From Butyrivibrio sp. AE2015 (lineage in GTDB: Bacteria > Bacillota > Clostridia > Lachnospirales > Lachnospiraceae), in contig NZ_ATVR01000021.1 in NCBI RefSeq assembly GCF_000420825.1, forward strand, positions 1 to 63,536: a stretch of DNA of 63,536 nucleotides, given 5' to 3'. The position numbers and the translations under genes were made by a program. Shown piece after piece: positions 1-8,659 of this stretch. Position 1 is the stretch's first letter. Each line of letters starts with the position of its first letter. The notes beneath the pieces are model-generated. The model worked only from the letters and a program-made list of their open reading frames with translations, ran no database searches and was not told where the DNA came from.

Positions 1-114
1 TATGGGCACTTATGGATTTATGGTTTACTACACATATAAAGAATAATTTTTTTGCAAGAACAGCAGCCTACACTTTCAGTTCGGCTGCGTCTGTTTACAA
101 TAAAGTATATATTC

Positions 115-143
115 TTGAATTGGTAATTTTTAGAATGTATATT
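115..143 (+). promoter_or_regulatory. Predicted sigma-A promoter of the BspA-like gene
   Basis: A TTGAAT -35 element at 115-120 and a TATATT -10 element at 138-143 are separated by exactly 17 bp, about 40 bp upstream of the ATG at 184. This is motif reading only; no start site is known. Confidence 0.4.
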
Positions 144-183
144 ATTATGAGGTGGAATCTATTTAAGGTCGGGTGAAGGCAAT

Positions 184-1104
184 ATGCCATTTGTTTATGA
201 GATTAGCGAAAGCAGGAAAGATAGTCATAAATTTATTGTGATCACAGGTTATGAAGGAAGTGTCAGAGAGCTGGTAGTTCCTGAGGAAATTGATGGCTAT
301 GTGGTTGAGGCTATAGGGAATCATGCTTTTTCCGGAAGAGATGATATTGAAAGTGTTGTTCTTCCGAATACTATAAAGACTCTTTACGGCTTTGCTTTTC
401 ATAATTGCAGGAAATTAAGGAAAATAAGCCTTTTTGACAGTATTGATGACTATTATGACGGAGTCTGCAGGCAGTGCGACTCCTTGTCCGATATTGAAAT
501 ACGTATAGAGAGAAACTGGTATGAGGTAATTCGAAACTTTCTGGCTGATAATGACAAGACACTTAGATTTCTGACAAAAAGAGATGAATTTACATCCTGC
601 CTTGTTTTTCCCGAGTATGTCTACGATTTTTCTGAAAATACCATGGCAAGGACAATTCAGTTTTCCATTGGCGGCAGTGGTATGATCTACAGGGAATGCG
701 TTGACCGAAAGAACGTGAACTACAGGGAGTATGACAAGCTTTTTGAAAAGGCTGTTATAGATGGGAATGCTGTTTCAGAAGATATCGCCATAGGAAGAGT
801 TCTTTTTCCATATGAGCTTGCAGAAGGCTATAAAGAAAAGTACGAGAGCTTTATAAAGAAAAATGGCAAAAGTATTGTGGAAAGACTCATTAAAAATATT
901 GAAAGCAGTGGAGAATATGCAGCTTTTGATGCTGATGAGGTTTCTCCGATGAATCTGATAAAAAAGCTGATCCCATTTTTGGATGATGAGGCCATGGATC
1001 AAGCAATAAAGCTGGCGTCAGAAAAGGGGCTTACCCTTTTGAGTGCAGTTTTGATAGGAAGCAAGAAGCAGTCTGCGACCAGTGTTTCAAGATTTGAATT
1101 CTAG
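184..1104 (+). CDS. BspA-like leucine-rich-repeat protein
   Basis: A 306-residue protein with no signal peptide or membrane segment, so probably cytoplasmic. Residues about 35-95 carry BspA/LRR_5-type repeats: the pattern 'VVPEEIDGYVVEAIGNHAF' is followed by 'ESVVLPNTIKTL', the usual alternation of a hydrophobic strand and an 'I..AF.....L' turn. The rest (about 100-306) is charged, helical and not recognised. The family is generally thought to mediate protein-protein contacts; the role here is unknown. The next gene starts 20 bp downstream, so the two may be co-transcribed. The ATG follows a purine-rich GGTGAAGG stretch. Confidence 0.7.
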   Translation: MPFVYEISESRKDSHKFIVITGYEGSVRELVVPEEIDGYVVEAIGNHAFSGRDDIESVVLPNTIKTLYGFAFHNCRKLRKISLFDSIDDYYDGVCRQCDSLSDIEIRIERNWYEVIRNFLADNDKTLRFLTKRDEFTSCLVFPEYVYDFSENTMARTIQFSIGGSGMIYRECVDRKNVNYREYDKLFEKAVIDGNAVSEDIAIGRVLFPYELAEGYKEKYESFIKKNGKSIVERLIKNIESSGEYAAFDADEVSPMNLIKKLIPFLDDEAMDQAIKLASEKGLTLLSAVLIGSKKQSATSVSRFEF

Positions 1105-1123
1105 TGTAAAATGTTGAGGATAA

Positions 1124-2314
1124 ATGGTGTTTGAAAAAGTATCTGTAGAAAAGTGTGCATCATACGATAAAGAACTTGTGAAAAACAGCCTTGATAAGGC
1201 AATTGATGAGATAGATGGTCTTTCTTTTGTTGAGGAAGGCATGACTGTTGGGCTTAAGCTTAATCTCGTAGGGGCAGCAGCGCCGGAAAAGGCGGTGACA
1301 ACGCATCCTATGATTGTCAGAAGGCTTTGTGAGCGCCTGACAGAAATGGGGGCAAGGGTTGTCATTGGAGATAGCCCGGGAGGAGTATTTAACAAAAACT
1401 ACGTGTCTGGAATTTATAAGGCATGCGGGCTTCTTGAGCTTGAAAAGGATTTTGACGGGAAAGTGAAGCTTAATGGAAACTACTCGGAAAAAGATGCAGA
1501 GTTTGCAGATGCAGTCAGCATAAAGACTTTTACCTATACAGGCTGGCTTGATGATGTGGATGCTATCATAAATGTATCAAAGCTTAAGACTCACGCTATG
1601 ATGGGTATGAGCTGTGCGGTTAAAAATATGTTCGGAACTATCCCCGGAGTTACTAAGCCTCAGTATCATATGAGATTTCCAGAGGAGAGGGCGTTTGCCA
1701 ATGTCATGGTGGATCTCAATGAGTTTTTTAAGCCGCAGCTTTATATCGTTGATGCCATAGATGGAATGGAGGGCAATGGCCCTACAGCAGGAGACAAAAG
1801 ACATATCGGTGCAGTCTTGGCCTCTAAAAAGCCCTATGCTCTTGACGTTGTCTGCGGAGACATGATTGGAATGGGCATCAGGGATGTTCCGACTATAGGG
1901 GCTGCTTTTGAAAGGGGCCTTGGACCTGAAAGCATTGCAGATGTTGATATTGTTTCGTCATCTGATGGAGAGAATATTAAGATAGCTGATTTTAAGAGAG
2001 CAACTATACATCAGTTAATTGACTTTAGTGGAGGCGGATTTGGCAATAAGATGAAGTCCGTTTTGGTAAAGCTCTTTTTACAGACCAGGCCACAGGTAAA
2101 GGCGTCAGAATGTATTGGCTGCAAGAAATGCTATGAAACTTGTCCTGCGGGGGCTATTACTATGGTTGAACGAAATGTGAAGGGGAAAGCTTTATTGATC
2201 CCTGAGATTGACAGAAGTAAGTGCATCAAGTGCTTTTGCTGTCAGGAGTTTTGTCCAAAGGGAGCTATGAAAGTACATGAAAACCCGCTAGGCAGATTTG
2301 TCAGCACTATATAA
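1124..2314 (+). CDS. DUF362 domain protein with C-terminal 2x[4Fe-4S] ferredoxin
   Basis: A 396-residue protein. Residues about 1-290 match the DUF362 family. The C-terminus has two CxxCxxCxxxCP motifs, CIGCKKCYETCP near residue 330 and CIKCFCCQEFCP near 367, the classical ligands for two [4Fe-4S] clusters. DUF362 proteins with ferredoxin tails are common in anaerobic clostridia, but their reaction is not established; a cytoplasmic electron-transfer role is inferred. The start is the ATG at 1124 with GAGGA just upstream. It lies upstream of the VWA/MoxR pair on the same strand with essentially no gap, so the three may form an operon. Confidence 0.85.
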   Translation: MVFEKVSVEKCASYDKELVKNSLDKAIDEIDGLSFVEEGMTVGLKLNLVGAAAPEKAVTTHPMIVRRLCERLTEMGARVVIGDSPGGVFNKNYVSGIYKACGLLELEKDFDGKVKLNGNYSEKDAEFADAVSIKTFTYTGWLDDVDAIINVSKLKTHAMMGMSCAVKNMFGTIPGVTKPQYHMRFPEERAFANVMVDLNEFFKPQLYIVDAIDGMEGNGPTAGDKRHIGAVLASKKPYALDVVCGDMIGMGIRDVPTIGAAFERGLGPESIADVDIVSSSDGENIKIADFKRATIHQLIDFSGGGFGNKMKSVLVKLFLQTRPQVKASECIGCKKCYETCPAGAITMVERNVKGKALLIPEIDRSKCIKCFCCQEFCPKGAMKVHENPLGRFVSTI

Positions 2315-2333
2315 TGAGAACGATAATAAGCTT

Positions 2334-3746
2334 ATGTTACAAGAGGAGATAAGTTACAGAGAAAAACTTGAAAAGATAGGAAGGCAGGTTCTTGAAGCAT
2401 CCAGGACAGAGCTTTATGTAGCCATGAGATTTATGGGAGAAGCTCTTTCATCCTTCACTTATGAGATGGATCTTTCTACGACTACGGTAGGTACTGATGC
2501 TGTGTCCATCAGGTATAACCCGACTTACGTGTCATCACTGTTCGTGGAGGAACCTGGGAAATTAAACAGAACCTATCTTCACATGATACTTCACTGCATC
2601 TTCAGGCACATGTACACCTCGGCCAAATATGAGGATGTGGACCTTTTTGATCTGTGTGCGGATATAGTAGTGGAGATGATCCTTGATGGGATGGACTATC
2701 AGTGCATTTACAGGGTTACATCGGACTATCGCGAAAGGTGGTACGAGCGCCTGGAAAAAGAGCTGAAGGTCCTGACGGTAGAAAAGCTATACAAGTTCTT
2801 TTCTGATCCTGAAAATAACATAGATATTTTGGAAATAGAAAAGCTCTCAAGAGAGTTTAAGATGGATGACCACAGCTTTTGGCAAAGGCTTCCCAAAGAC
2901 GACCAAAAGCCTGATGACAAAGAGAAGCCTCCGATAGATGAGGATTTTGATGGCCCTTCCGGTAAAAATGAAGATCAGAAAACGACGGAAAAGTACATAA
3001 ATCCCAAAAGGCTTAAGGCTATACAGGACAAAGAAAAAGACTGGGAAAAATCAGCAAAGCGTATGGAAACCGAGATAGAGACTATCGGCAAAAGACATAG
3101 CGATAAACTCGGGAAACTTGCATGGATACTGAAGTATGAGAATACTTCACGAACTGATTACAGGGAGTTTTTAAACCGATTTAAGGTTATTCGTGAAGAG
3201 GGCGGCATAGACATGGACAGTTTTGACTATGGCATGTACAGCTTTGGAATAGAGCACTATGGTAATATGCCTCTGATCGAGGAGAATGAGTTTAAGGAAG
3301 TTCGCAAGGTAAAAGAGCTGGTAATAGCCATCGACACTTCGGCGTCTTGTAAAGACGAACTTGTTCAGCACTTTCTTAATGAGACAGCAAGACTTCTTTT
3401 TACAGAAGGATCTTTTTTCCAAAAGATAAAAATACATGTTATACAGTGTGATGATCAGGTTCAGAGGGATGAGCTTATTGACAGCGTAGATGCAATGAAG
3501 AAATATGCCACCGGGATACATGTTGAAGGCGGCTATGGAACAGATTTCAGGCCTGTCTTTGAATATGTGGATAAGTTGCAGTCGGACGGAGAGTTTGAGA
3601 ATCTCAAGGGCCTTATCTATTTTACTGATGGCTACGGCATCTATCCGGAAAAAGAGACTTCGTATGACACTGCCTTTATTTTTCCGAAGGACGGTGACTA
3701 TGAGGATGAAAATGTGCCTGATTGGGCAATGAAATTGTATGTATGA
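2334..3746 (+). CDS. VWA-like metallopeptidase-family protein (DUF2201-like)
   Basis: About 470 residues from the ATG at 2334; a TTG start at 2298 would overlap the preceding gene by 17 bp. Neither start has a good ribosome site, so the N-terminus is uncertain. The C-terminal third is a von Willebrand A fold: 'VIAIDTSAS' near residue 334 supplies the DxSxS metal-ion-dependent adhesion motif, and 'YFTDGYG' follows. The central region is charged (Lys/Glu/Asp-rich linker). Proteins of this class pair with MoxR-type AAA+ ATPases, and exactly such an ATPase starts 22 bp downstream. The likely role is a chaperone-like complex for cofactor insertion or protein maturation; the client is unknown. Confidence 0.8.
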   Translation: MLQEEISYREKLEKIGRQVLEASRTELYVAMRFMGEALSSFTYEMDLSTTTVGTDAVSIRYNPTYVSSLFVEEPGKLNRTYLHMILHCIFRHMYTSAKYEDVDLFDLCADIVVEMILDGMDYQCIYRVTSDYRERWYERLEKELKVLTVEKLYKFFSDPENNIDILEIEKLSREFKMDDHSFWQRLPKDDQKPDDKEKPPIDEDFDGPSGKNEDQKTTEKYINPKRLKAIQDKEKDWEKSAKRMETEIETIGKRHSDKLGKLAWILKYENTSRTDYREFLNRFKVIREEGGIDMDSFDYGMYSFGIEHYGNMPLIEENEFKEVRKVKELVIAIDTSASCKDELVQHFLNETARLLFTEGSFFQKIKIHVIQCDDQVQRDELIDSVDAMKKYATGIHVEGGYGTDFRPVFEYVDKLQSDGEFENLKGLIYFTDGYGIYPEKETSYDTAFIFPKDGDYEDENVPDWAMKLYV

Positions 3747-3767
3747 CGATTAAAGAGGAAGCAGATC

Positions 3768-5282
3768 ATGAATATAGATGAAGCGAAAGTTGAAGTCAAA
3801 AATGCAGTGAGAGCTTATCTTGAGAAAGATGAGGTGGGACAGTATGAGATTCCTGTGGAGAGGCAAAGGCCAATCCTTCTCATGGGCCCTCCCGGAATAG
3901 GTAAAACTGCAGTTATGGAACAGATAGCTCATGAGCTGGGAATCGGCCTTGTGTCCTATACAATAACTCACCACACAAGACAGAGCGCAATTGGTCTTCC
4001 CAAGATCACGGAAAAGAGCTTTGGTGGAAAAGAGTATTCAGTGACTGAGTACACCATGAGTGAGATCATTGGAGCTGTATATGAACAGATTGAAAAGTCT
4101 GGGGTAAAAGAGGGAATTCTTTTTCTCGATGAGATAAACTGCGTATCTGAGACGCTTGCGCCTACTATGCTTCAGTTCCTGCAGTACAAGACCTTTGGAT
4201 CACACAAGCTCCCTGAAGGCTACATAATTGTTACCGCAGGCAATCCGCCTCAGTACAATAAGTCTGTTAGGGATTTTGATATTGTAACTTTGGACAGAGT
4301 ACGACAGATCAACATTGAAGAAGATTTTGAAGCCTGGAAGGATTACGCCTACAAGGCGGGAGTTCATGGCTCTATTTTGGCCTATCTTGAGATTAAAAAA
4401 GATAATTTCTACAGCATAAGTACAGATGTAAATGGCAGGAGCTTTGTGACAGCCAGAGGCTGGGAAGATTTATCGAGGATAATTAAGGTTTATGAGAAAC
4501 TTGGTATTGGTGTTGATGAGAATCTTACTGCCCAGTATCTGCAGAATAAGGAAATAGCGAGGGATTTTGCTACTTACTACGAGCTGTACAGAAGATACAA
4601 TGAGCTTTACAAGATTCCTGATATTTTGGAAGGAAGGTTTCCTGAGGATAAGGAGACTTTACGAAAAGGATCTTTCGATGAGAAACTCAGTATCATAGGT
4701 CTTTTGTCTGATAAGCTTATGGAAGAATTCAGAGATTATGCGCAGGATGAGGCTGTTCAGAAGGAGCTGTTTGAAATCATCAAGGCAGCAGGGAAGCTTC
4801 AGGCAGAGAATGCAGAAGGTGTGCGCGATTATCTGGATAACAGGGCTGCTTTGTTGGAAAAAGAGACTGAGGATCAGCTTTCTATAGGCATGATCAGCAG
4901 AGAGGATGAGCGAACAAGGCGACTTGTTGTTACTATTTTGAAAGAGCTTGTGGAAAAACTAACGTTAACTGATGGGGATCAGTTTGAAGCCTCAAAGAGC
5001 TGGTTCAAAGAAAGAGAAGATGCAAGGCAGGCAAGGATAGCTGCTACTTCCGAGCATTTAACAAACAGCTTTGAGTTTTTGGAGCAGACCTTTGGAGATA
5101 AGGAGTCTCTGTCAGGAAGTCAGGAAATGGTTATTTTCCTTACGGAGCTATCAAGCGCTTATCACAGTCTTAAATTTGTCCGTGAGACAGGCAATGATGC
5201 TTATTATAAATACAATAAACTCCTGCTGCTAAATGACAGAAAGCAGGAGCTTAAGGATATTGTAAAAGAACTTGTTTTATAA
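3768..5282 (+). CDS. MoxR-type AAA+ ATPase
   Basis: A 504-residue protein. Walker A 'GPPGIGKT' is at about residue 40 and Walker B 'ILFLDEIN' at about residue 117, followed by sensor-like 'VTAGNPP'. This is the layout of MoxR/RavA-type AAA+ ATPases. The C-terminal half is helical and charged. The AGAGGAAG ribosome site is well placed before the ATG. It directly follows the VWA protein, the standard MoxR-VWA arrangement, so the two products probably work together in the cytoplasm. It ends 5 bp from the convergent AraC gene, with no obvious terminator in the gap. Confidence 0.88.
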   Translation: MNIDEAKVEVKNAVRAYLEKDEVGQYEIPVERQRPILLMGPPGIGKTAVMEQIAHELGIGLVSYTITHHTRQSAIGLPKITEKSFGGKEYSVTEYTMSEIIGAVYEQIEKSGVKEGILFLDEINCVSETLAPTMLQFLQYKTFGSHKLPEGYIIVTAGNPPQYNKSVRDFDIVTLDRVRQINIEEDFEAWKDYAYKAGVHGSILAYLEIKKDNFYSISTDVNGRSFVTARGWEDLSRIIKVYEKLGIGVDENLTAQYLQNKEIARDFATYYELYRRYNELYKIPDILEGRFPEDKETLRKGSFDEKLSIIGLLSDKLMEEFRDYAQDEAVQKELFEIIKAAGKLQAENAEGVRDYLDNRAALLEKETEDQLSIGMISREDERTRRLVVTILKELVEKLTLTDGDQFEASKSWFKEREDARQARIAATSEHLTNSFEFLEQTFGDKESLSGSQEMVIFLTELSSAYHSLKFVRETGNDAYYKYNKLLLLNDRKQELKDIVKELVL

Positions 5283-5287
5283 TCTGG

Positions 5288-6121
5288 TTATTTTGCGTTG
5301 TTTTTCCTAAAAGTACTTGGTGATATGCCAACGATTTTTTTGAAGGTTTTAAAGAAGTGAGCATAGCTTGAATACCCTAGTTTTTCCTGTACCTCTTTAA
5401 CGGAAAAGCCTTGTTTTAAAAGGTTTTGAGCTGCACTCATTTTTGATAGGCTTATATATTTTCCGAGGGAAGCATGAGCATACCTCTTGAACAACCTGGA
5501 AATATAGTCAGGATTTAGGTAGAAATGGTCAGCGATAGATGAAACGGATATTTCATCGCATATATGGTCGTTTATGTAGCTGATCATTTCGCTGACTTTT
5601 TCCTGAGTTTTATTTGTGTTGTACACATCTTTATTCTTGGAGACAGTTTCAGATACTGCCTCGTCAATCTTGGCCATCAGAAGAAAGAATTCTGAAAATG
5701 ACTTTGAGTTAAATTCATTTCCCAAAACTATCATTTTTCTTATTTGTTTTATTATTTCTTTTAACTGATCATCAGATAGAGAGATCAAAACAGGAGCTGA
5801 GCTCTGGCCTAAGTAGTGCAGAGAATCATCTGTCCCTGAAAATACATCATCAAGCCATTTCATCTGAATGTTGATGACATATCGTTCATAGAAAACATCA
5901 CTGTTGTGGTAAAGCTGATGAAGGCAGAAGGGTGGAATTACTATCAAAGTTCCAGCCGGTACCCTCAGGACTTTATCCTCCAAAATCACATCCTCTAAAT
6001 CTGTTAATGTGAGATATAGCTCAGCTGCGTCATGTGAATGAATTGCAACCGGGTTTTGCGGTTTGTTTTTTCTGTATGCAATTGTATAGGGCTGTCCCTG
6101 CGTAAAAATCGGATGTTTCAT
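5288..6121 (-). CDS. AraC-family transcriptional regulator with cupin sensor domain
   Basis: 277 residues. The N-terminal ~140 residues look like an AraC-type cupin ligand-binding domain ('IHSHDAAELYLTL', 'GTLIVIPPFCLHQ'). Residues about 175-275 form the two-helix-turn-helix DNA-binding domain ending in 'LGYSSYAHFFKTFKKIVGIS', the conserved second recognition region. It is transcribed divergently from a Gfo/Idh/MocA dehydrogenase and a TIM-barrel isomerase, so it probably senses the sugar or cyclitol handled by those enzymes. A 12-bp perfect dyad in the shared intergenic region is a candidate operator. Confidence 0.9.
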   Translation of the reverse strand: MKHPIFTQGQPYTIAYRKNKPQNPVAIHSHDAAELYLTLTDLEDVILEDKVLRVPAGTLIVIPPFCLHQLYHNSDVFYERYVINIQMKWLDDVFSGTDDSLHYLGQSSAPVLISLSDDQLKEIIKQIRKMIVLGNEFNSKSFSEFFLLMAKIDEAVSETVSKNKDVYNTNKTQEKVSEMISYINDHICDEISVSSIADHFYLNPDYISRLFKRYAHASLGKYISLSKMSAAQNLLKQGFSVKEVQEKLGYSSYAHFFKTFKKIVGISPSTFRKNNAK

Positions 6122-6178
6122 AAGCTCTTAATATAAATTCACTGTTTTTTAATAAATTGATTAGCTGGTAAAAAGTCG

Positions 6179-6214
6179 GATATATACATATAAATAGTTT
6201 TTTATGTATATATC
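6179..6214. promoter_or_regulatory. 12-bp inverted repeat between AraC and dehydrogenase genes
   Basis: GATATATACATA (6179-6190) and its exact reverse complement (6203-6214) are separated by 12 bp, in the 220-bp divergent intergenic region. The position suggests an operator or overlapping promoters. The AT-rich composition lowers certainty. Confidence 0.45.
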
Positions 6215-6341
6215 ATATCATGGATCACTGGACTAAAATAGTGGAAAATAAAGTATTTCTAAATACATGTTTTGATTCATTTATTTGGGAATATAAATGG
6301 AAAGGAGTCGGTAAAAGTAGATTTACTGACAAGGTGGTTAC

Positions 6342-7496
6342 ATGGAGAAGGTAAGACTTGGGATTATCGGTATTGGAGGAATGGGGACCAACCATGCACG
6401 CAGTATTTTGGAAGGTAAAGTGCCCAATATGGTTTTGACTGCTGTGTCTGATACCAGGCCTGAAAGACTTTCATTTGCAGAAAAAGAGCTGTCAAAGGAT
6501 CTGGCTCTTTATTCAGATGGAAAGGAACTGATCGATTCAGGAGATGTTGATGCGGTACTTGTAGCAACGCCACATTATATGCATCCTGATTATGTGATCT
6601 ATGCACTTTCTCACGGAGTTCATGCTATCACAGAAAAACCAGCGGGTGTATATACCAGGCAGGTAAAAGAGATGAATGAGGCAGCAGGTAAGAGTGATAA
6701 AGTTTTTGCCATAATGCTCAATCAGCGAACAAACTGTGTTTACAGAAAACTCCATGAGATGATAGAAAGTGGAGAACTTGGTGCGCTAAAGCGCATGAAC
6801 TGGATAATTACTGACTGGTACAGGACTCAGAGTTATTACGATGCAGCCGGGTGGAAGGCAACATGGGCAGGCGAAGGTGGCGGAGTGCTTATAAATCAGT
6901 GCCCTCACCAGCTTGATCTGTTGCAGTGGCTCTGCGGCATGCCTGTAAAAGTGAGAGCTTTTTGTCACAATGCAAAATGGCATGATATTGAAGTTGAAGA
7001 TGATGTTACAGCTTATATGGAGTTCGAAAACGGCGCTACAGGAGTTTTTGTCACTACAACAGGTGATGCTCCCGGAACAAACAGGCTTGAACTTACTTTT
7101 GAAATGGGCAAGATAGTTTGTGAAGACGATAAGCTTATCTTTGACAAGCTATCAGAGAGTGTTTTTGAGCATTGCAAGCATGAAAAAGAAGGATTTAAAA
7201 AGCCGGATTGCACCAGAGTGGAGATTGAGACAGATGGGCTAAATGAACAGCATGTTGGAGTCTTAAAGGCATTTGCGGATAAAATCCTTGGAAAAGGAGA
7301 GCTTGTTGCAGAAGGAGTAGAGGGAATCAACGGGCTTACTCTTTCAAATGCTATGTATCTTTCATCCTGGCTCGATGAGACTATAGAACTTCCTTTTGAT
7401 GAAGACCTTTTTTTTCGAGAATTGGACAAAAGGAGAGCAACATCGAAACTGAAGGAAGATAAGGGAATTGTTTTTGACACTACGGGAACATACTAA
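6342..7496 (+). CDS. Gfo/Idh/MocA-family NAD(P)-dependent oxidoreductase
   Basis: 384 residues. The N-terminal Rossmann motif 'LGIIGIGGMGTNHA' binds NAD(P), and 'TEKPAG' (about residue 97) is the family's EKP signature with the conserved lysine. The C-terminal part fits the alpha/beta substrate domain. Family members oxidise sugars, inositols or sugar acids. The substrate here is not deducible, but the adjacent TIM-barrel isomerase and divergent AraC regulator suggest a small carbohydrate-catabolic operon. An AAGGTGG ribosome site is 6 nt from the ATG. Confidence 0.9.
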   Translation: MEKVRLGIIGIGGMGTNHARSILEGKVPNMVLTAVSDTRPERLSFAEKELSKDLALYSDGKELIDSGDVDAVLVATPHYMHPDYVIYALSHGVHAITEKPAGVYTRQVKEMNEAAGKSDKVFAIMLNQRTNCVYRKLHEMIESGELGALKRMNWIITDWYRTQSYYDAAGWKATWAGEGGGVLINQCPHQLDLLQWLCGMPVKVRAFCHNAKWHDIEVEDDVTAYMEFENGATGVFVTTTGDAPGTNRLELTFEMGKIVCEDDKLIFDKLSESVFEHCKHEKEGFKKPDCTRVEIETDGLNEQHVGVLKAFADKILGKGELVAEGVEGINGLTLSNAMYLSSWLDETIELPFDEDLFFRELDKRRATSKLKEDKGIVFDTTGTY

Positions 7497-7556
7497 AAGC
7501 GTATTGAAGATAGATATATGTTGAGTATAAAAAATTAAAAAATAGGGAGACAGATC

Positions 7557-8417
7557 ATGAATAAAAAATACATTCTTACAGGCTTTGCAGATGAAATTGC
7601 ACCTGAACTTGATAAACAGATAGAAGGAATAAAGGGACTTGGCATGGCGCACATTGAAATGCGCGGTGCTGACGGAAACAACCTTATTTTCCACAGCAAC
7701 GAGAAGGTAAAAGAAATTAAGGAAAAACTGGATGCAAATGGAATATCGCTTTCAGCCCTTGGATCACCTCTTGGAAAGATCCAGATAACAGATCCTTTTG
7801 AAAAGCATTTCGAAGAGTTCAAAAGGGCTGTCGAGATCGCACATATGATGGAAACACCAAGGATCAGAATGTTCAGTTTTTATGTTCCTGAAGATAAACA
7901 TGAAATGTATAAGGGAGAGGTCTTTGATCGCCTTGGGAAATTTGTAGATTATGCAAAGTCAGAAGAAATTCTTCTCCTTCATGAAAATGAAAAGGGAATC
8001 TATGGCGACAAGGCAGCAGAATGCCGTGAGCTTATGGATGAGTTCTATGGTGATAATTTCAAGGCTATATTTGATTTTGCGAATTTTGTTCAGGTAGGCC
8101 AGAATACGCTGGAAGCTTATGAGCTTTTGAAAGAGTTCATTGTTTATGTTCACGTCAAGGACGCGCTTTCAAAAGAGGGCAGTGTTGTTCCTGCAGGTCT
8201 TGGGGATGGAAATGTAAAGATGATACTGACAAAACTTTTCGAAAAGGGATTTGATGGATTTTTATCTCTCGAGCCACACCTTTTTGATTTTGTTGGATTT
8301 GCAGACCTTGAGCAGAACAATGTTTCAATTGCCTCCGGCGAAGGCAGAAAATTGTCCGGAATTGAAGCATTTACCCTTGCTCATGATGCACTTATTAAGG
8401 TTTTGGAAGAGATATAA
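7557..8417 (+). CDS. Sugar phosphate isomerase/epimerase-like TIM-barrel protein
   Basis: 286 residues of the xylose-isomerase-like TIM-barrel superfamily (AP endonuclease 2 fold). Visible landmarks are 'LLHENEKGIYG' (metal-binding Glu strand), 'IFDFANFVQ', 'VHVKDAL' and 'FLSLEPHL', the usual acidic/His metal ligands of the barrel. It is 60 bp downstream of the Gfo/Idh/MocA gene with a GGGAGA ribosome site, and is probably the second gene of that operon. It is likely an isomerase, epimerase or dehydratase of a keto-sugar or inosose; the exact substrate is unknown. A strong hairpin lies 15 bp after the stop. Confidence 0.85.
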   Translation: MNKKYILTGFADEIAPELDKQIEGIKGLGMAHIEMRGADGNNLIFHSNEKVKEIKEKLDANGISLSALGSPLGKIQITDPFEKHFEEFKRAVEIAHMMETPRIRMFSFYVPEDKHEMYKGEVFDRLGKFVDYAKSEEILLLHENEKGIYGDKAAECRELMDEFYGDNFKAIFDFANFVQVGQNTLEAYELLKEFIVYVHVKDALSKEGSVVPAGLGDGNVKMILTKLFEKGFDGFLSLEPHLFDFVGFADLEQNNVSIASGEGRKLSGIEAFTLAHDALIKVLEEI

Positions 8418-8431
8418 GAAAGCTGCAGTAG

Positions 8432-8470
8432 GGGGAGTCAGTGGGACGGGGAAGTCCCCACTGACTCCCC
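8432..8470. terminator. Perfect 14-bp hairpin followed by a short T run; possible dispersed palindrome
   Basis: GGGGAGTCAGTGGG (8432-8445) and its exact complement (8457-8470) flank an 11-nt loop, followed by TTTT. It is much more GC-rich than its surroundings. It can end the 7557 transcript but also resembles REP-type dispersed palindromes with GACGGGG cores seen in other genomes. Confidence 0.6.
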
Positions 8471-8530
8471 TTTTCCTGACTCCAAAAAAACAAAGAATAA
8501 ACAAAAAATAAATAAATTTTAAAAAAGTGT

Positions 8531-8559
8531 TTGACAAACATGTTAGACAATGCTAACAT
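8531..8559 (+). promoter_or_regulatory. Predicted strong promoter of the leuA leader
   Basis: A consensus TTGACA (8531-8536), a 17-bp spacer and a TAACAT -10 (8554-8559). Transcription would start near 8566, giving a leader that runs into a terminator at 8626-8659, about 300 bp before leuA. Confidence 0.6.
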
Positions 8560-8583
8560 ACATATTGTTAGCAAAAGCTAACA
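8541..8583. promoter_or_regulatory. Twin palindromic operators overlapping the leader promoter
   Basis: TGTTAG-N6-CTAACA occurs twice, at 8541-8558 and 8566-8583, with centres 25 bp apart. The first copy covers the spacer and -10; the second covers the predicted start site. This is the geometry of a repressor site. The second copy is a longer 9-bp-arm palindrome. Confidence 0.6.
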
Positions 8584-8588
8584 ATCAA

Positions 8589-8651
8589 ATGACATACATA
8601 GTCATAAGAAATCTCCTACCTATTTCAGCCACGTCTTGCCAACGTGGCTGA
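8589..8651 (+). CDS. Possible 20-aa leader peptide rich in branched-chain residues
   Basis: An ATG frame of 20 codons reading MTYIVIRNLLPISATSCQRG. Six of residues 4-12 are Ile, Val or Leu, including adjacent Leu codons CTC CTA at 8613-8618. The frame ends inside the terminator hairpin. This is what an ilv/leu-type attenuator leader looks like, and leuA lies downstream. Against it: no Shine-Dalgarno is seen before the ATG, and a ribosome reaching the stop codon would itself cover the hairpin, so the switching geometry is not classical. Coding status is inference. Confidence 0.4.
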   Translation: MTYIVIRNLLPISATSCQRG

Positions 8652-8659
8652 TTCTTTTT
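8626..8659 (+). terminator. Terminator in the leuA leader (candidate attenuator)
   Basis: A 9-bp perfect stem CAGCCACGT/ACGTGGCTG with a 7-nt loop, followed by ATTCTTTTT. It sits about 60 nt after the predicted start site and about 200 bp upstream of leuA. A ribosome paused at the Leu codons 8613-8618 would cover the left arm. The remaining leader (8660-8862) is AT-rich, with a weak dyad TTAATCA-N7-TGATTAA and a TATAAT at 8833-8838 that could be a second, leuA-proximal promoter. Confidence 0.65.

Noticed and set aside
3171..3521. 116-codon frame on the minus strand inside the VWA gene
   Set aside because: It has no ribosome site or recognisable motif and overlaps a well-supported gene completely.
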